This document shows positions 6,272-7,726 of a stretch of DNA of 7,726 nucleotides, piece by piece. The notes under the pieces were generated by a model. That model was not told the DNA's origin. It did no database searches and was given only the letters and a program-made list of their open reading frames with translations. Source of the DNA: Burkholderiales bacterium (GTDB lineage Bacteria > Pseudomonadota > Gammaproteobacteria > Burkholderiales > Burkholderiaceae_C); contig JAABTC010000074.1 of NCBI GenBank assembly GCA_011390055.1, positions 1 to 7,726 on the forward strand. Direction: 5' to 3'. A program made the position numbers and the translations under genes. The first letter of the stretch is position 1; each line of letters starts with the position of its first letter.

Positions 6272-7726
6272 ATGTCCGACTTGCCCGTTCCGCGCTTCGA
6301 CACCTTCTACCGCCACAGCGAGCTGACCCGGCTGCTGTTCGATTACGCCGACGCGCTGCCGAACCTGATCAGCGTGCGCTCGCTGGGCAAGAGTCACGAG
6401 GGCCGCGACATCTGGGTGGTGGCGATCACCAACAACGCCAGCGGCGCCGACACCGACAAGCCGGCCTTCTGGATCGACGGCAACATCCACGCGGCCGAAC
6501 TCACCGCCAGCACCGCCTGCCTCTACTACCTGCACCACCTGGCCAGCGGCCACGGCATCGATGTCGAACTGACGCACCTGCTCGACACGCGCTGCATCTA
6601 CCTGTGCCCGCGCCTGAACCCCGACGGGGCCGAACTGGCCCTGGCCGACCGGCCGCGCCACATCCGCTCGTCGACCCGGCACTATCCGCACGACGAGGAG
6701 CCGGTCGAAGGGCTCACGGTCGAGGACATCGACGGCGACGGGCGCGTGCTGTCGATGCGCGTGCCCGATCCGCATGGGCCCTACAAGAAGCATGCGAGCG
6801 AGCCGCGCCTGCTGGTGCCGCGCGAGCCGGGTGAATTCGGCGGCCAGTACTACCGCTTGATGCCCGAGGGCACGCTGACCCATTGGGACGGCCTGATGGT
6901 CAAGGTCAACAGGGACCGCGAGGGCCTGGACCTGAACCGCAACTTTCCGGCCCAGTGGCGCCAGGAGTTCGAGCAGGTCGGCGCCGGGCCCTACCCGACC
7001 AGCGAGCCCGAGGTGCGGGCCATGGTGGCCTTCGTCGCGGCCCACCCGAACATCGGCGCGGCGGTGAGCTTCCACACCCACAGCGGCGTGATCCTGCGCC
7101 CGATGGGCACGCAGAGCGACGCCGACATGGTCCCCGAGGACCTGTGGACCTACAAGCGCTTCTCGGACCTCGGCGCGAAGCTGAGCGGCTACCCCGCCAT
7201 CAGCATCTTCCACGACTTCAAGTACCACCCGAAGGAGATCGTCACCGGCACCCAGGACTGGCTCTACGAACACCTGGGCGCGTTGTTCTGGACCGTCGAG
7301 CTGTGGTCGCCGAACAAGGAAGCCGGCATCACCGATTACGACTGGATCCACTGGTACCGCGAACATCCAACCGAAGACGACCTGAAGTTGCTGAAGTGGA
7401 GCGACGAGCAGTGCGGCGGGCAGGCCTACGTCGACTGGCGGCCCTTCATGCACCCGCAGCTCGGCGCGGTCGAGATCGGCGGTTGGGACAAGATGAATTT
7501 CTGGCGTAACCCGCCACCGCACCTGCGCGAACGCGAGGCGGCGCGCTTTCCGGCCTGGCTGACGCAGATCGCGCTGTCACTGCCCAGGCTCGAGGTGCTG
7601 CGCACCGAGGTGCGCGCGCTCGGCCCCGACACCTGGCGCATCCGCTTCGCGGTGGCCAACAGCGGCTGGCTGCCGGCCTACGTGACGCAGCGGGCGCTGG
7701 CACGCAAGGTGGTCCGCGGCGTGATG
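6272..7726 (+). CDS. M14-family zinc carboxypeptidase-like protein (3' partial)
   Basis: The frame is open from the ATG at 6272 to the window edge (485 codons, no stop), so the C-terminus is missing. It carries the complete M14 zinc-peptidase signature: the HxxE pair at H73/E76 (GNIHAAELTA), the conserved NPDG turn at 116-119, DLNRNF with N222/R223 for the substrate carboxylate, the third zinc ligand H268 (SFHTHSG), and the catalytic glutamate E343 (FWTVELW). It should therefore be an active metallopeptidase, removing C-terminal residues or acting on peptide-like amides. There is no signal peptide, so it is probably cytoplasmic. Between NPDG and LNRNF is an insert of about 100 residues with an acidic DIDGDG loop (152-157) before MRVPDP. 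After residue 430 a beta-rich domain begins (for example ANSGWLPAYV around 462). Substrate unknown; no Shine-Dalgarno site visible. Confidence 0.92.
   Translation, partial: MSDLPVPRFDTFYRHSELTRLLFDYADALPNLISVRSLGKSHEGRDIWVVAITNNASGADTDKPAFWIDGNIHAAELTASTACLYYLHHLASGHGIDVELTHLLDTRCIYLCPRLNPDGAELALADRPRHIRSSTRHYPHDEEPVEGLTVEDIDGDGRVLSMRVPDPHGPYKKHASEPRLLVPREPGEFGGQYYRLMPEGTLTHWDGLMVKVNRDREGLDLNRNFPAQWRQEFEQVGAGPYPTSEPEVRAMVAFVAAHPNIGAAVSFHTHSGVILRPMGTQSDADMVPEDLWTYKRFSDLGAKLSGYPAISIFHDFKYHPKEIVTGTQDWLYEHLGALFWTVELWSPNKEAGITDYDWIHWYREHPTEDDLKLLKWSDEQCGGQAYVDWRPFMHPQLGAVEIGGWDKMNFWRNPPPHLREREAARFPAWLTQIALSLPRLEVLRTEVRALGPDTWRIRFAVANSGWLPAYVTQRALARKVVRGVM

Noticed and set aside
5930..7522. A 530-codon minus-strand open frame opposite the amidotransferase end and the M14 gene
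   Set aside because: It crosses two real genes and their spacer and has low-complexity antisense composition. The plus-strand M14 frame, which runs off the window edge, explains the region.
1..7726. Mobile element, CRISPR array, toxin-antitoxin or phage defence system
   Set aside because: No transposase, integrase, spaced repeats, small two-gene module or composition shift is visible. All seven genes belong to recognised metabolic or regulatory families.

Overview
The window is strongly GC-rich, with G or C at most third codon positions. It is densely packed: every gap between genes is under 140 bases, so no long stretch is empty. Gene content and codon use point to a betaproteobacterium, most likely of the order Burkholderiales (a Rubrivivax/Methylibium/Leptothrix-like lineage). 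That placement comes from protein resemblance and compositional style and was not searched. I see no rRNA, tRNA, CRISPR array, insertion sequence, phage gene or attachment site, and no region whose composition looks foreign.

Layout from left to right: (1) 1-375, the 3' end of a gene whose product ends in a cyclic-nucleotide-binding-like domain. (2) 511-843, psiF, a small exported protein made of two PsiF repeats, with a good Shine-Dalgarno site, a plausible sigma70 promoter and a strong intrinsic terminator. (3) 891-1814 on the minus strand, a LysR-type regulator of the CrgA-like group, which converges on psiF and diverges from the next gene. (4) 1895-4111, glcB, malate synthase G of the glyoxylate cycle. 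(5) 4168-5406, a flavoprotein of the geranylgeranyl reductase family, close to the type that includes mycobacterial MenJ. (6) 5428-6195, a stand-alone class II glutamine amidotransferase of the YafJ type. (7) 6272-7726, an M14-family zinc carboxypeptidase-like protein that runs off the right edge.

How they may work together: the divergent lysR/glcB pair is a classic regulator/target arrangement, so the LysR protein is a candidate regulator of acetate or glycolate use through malate synthase. The flavoprotein and the amidotransferase are 21 bases apart and probably co-transcribed. The M14 peptidase follows in the same direction after 76 bases and may have its own promoter. No known pathway joins these last three.

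Most of the window is ordinary housekeeping and accessory metabolism. I found no convincing undescribed system. The best second-look items are the flavoprotein with an altered FAD-binding motif, its pairing with an amidotransferase of unknown substrate, and the acidic DxDxDG insert in the M14 peptidase.
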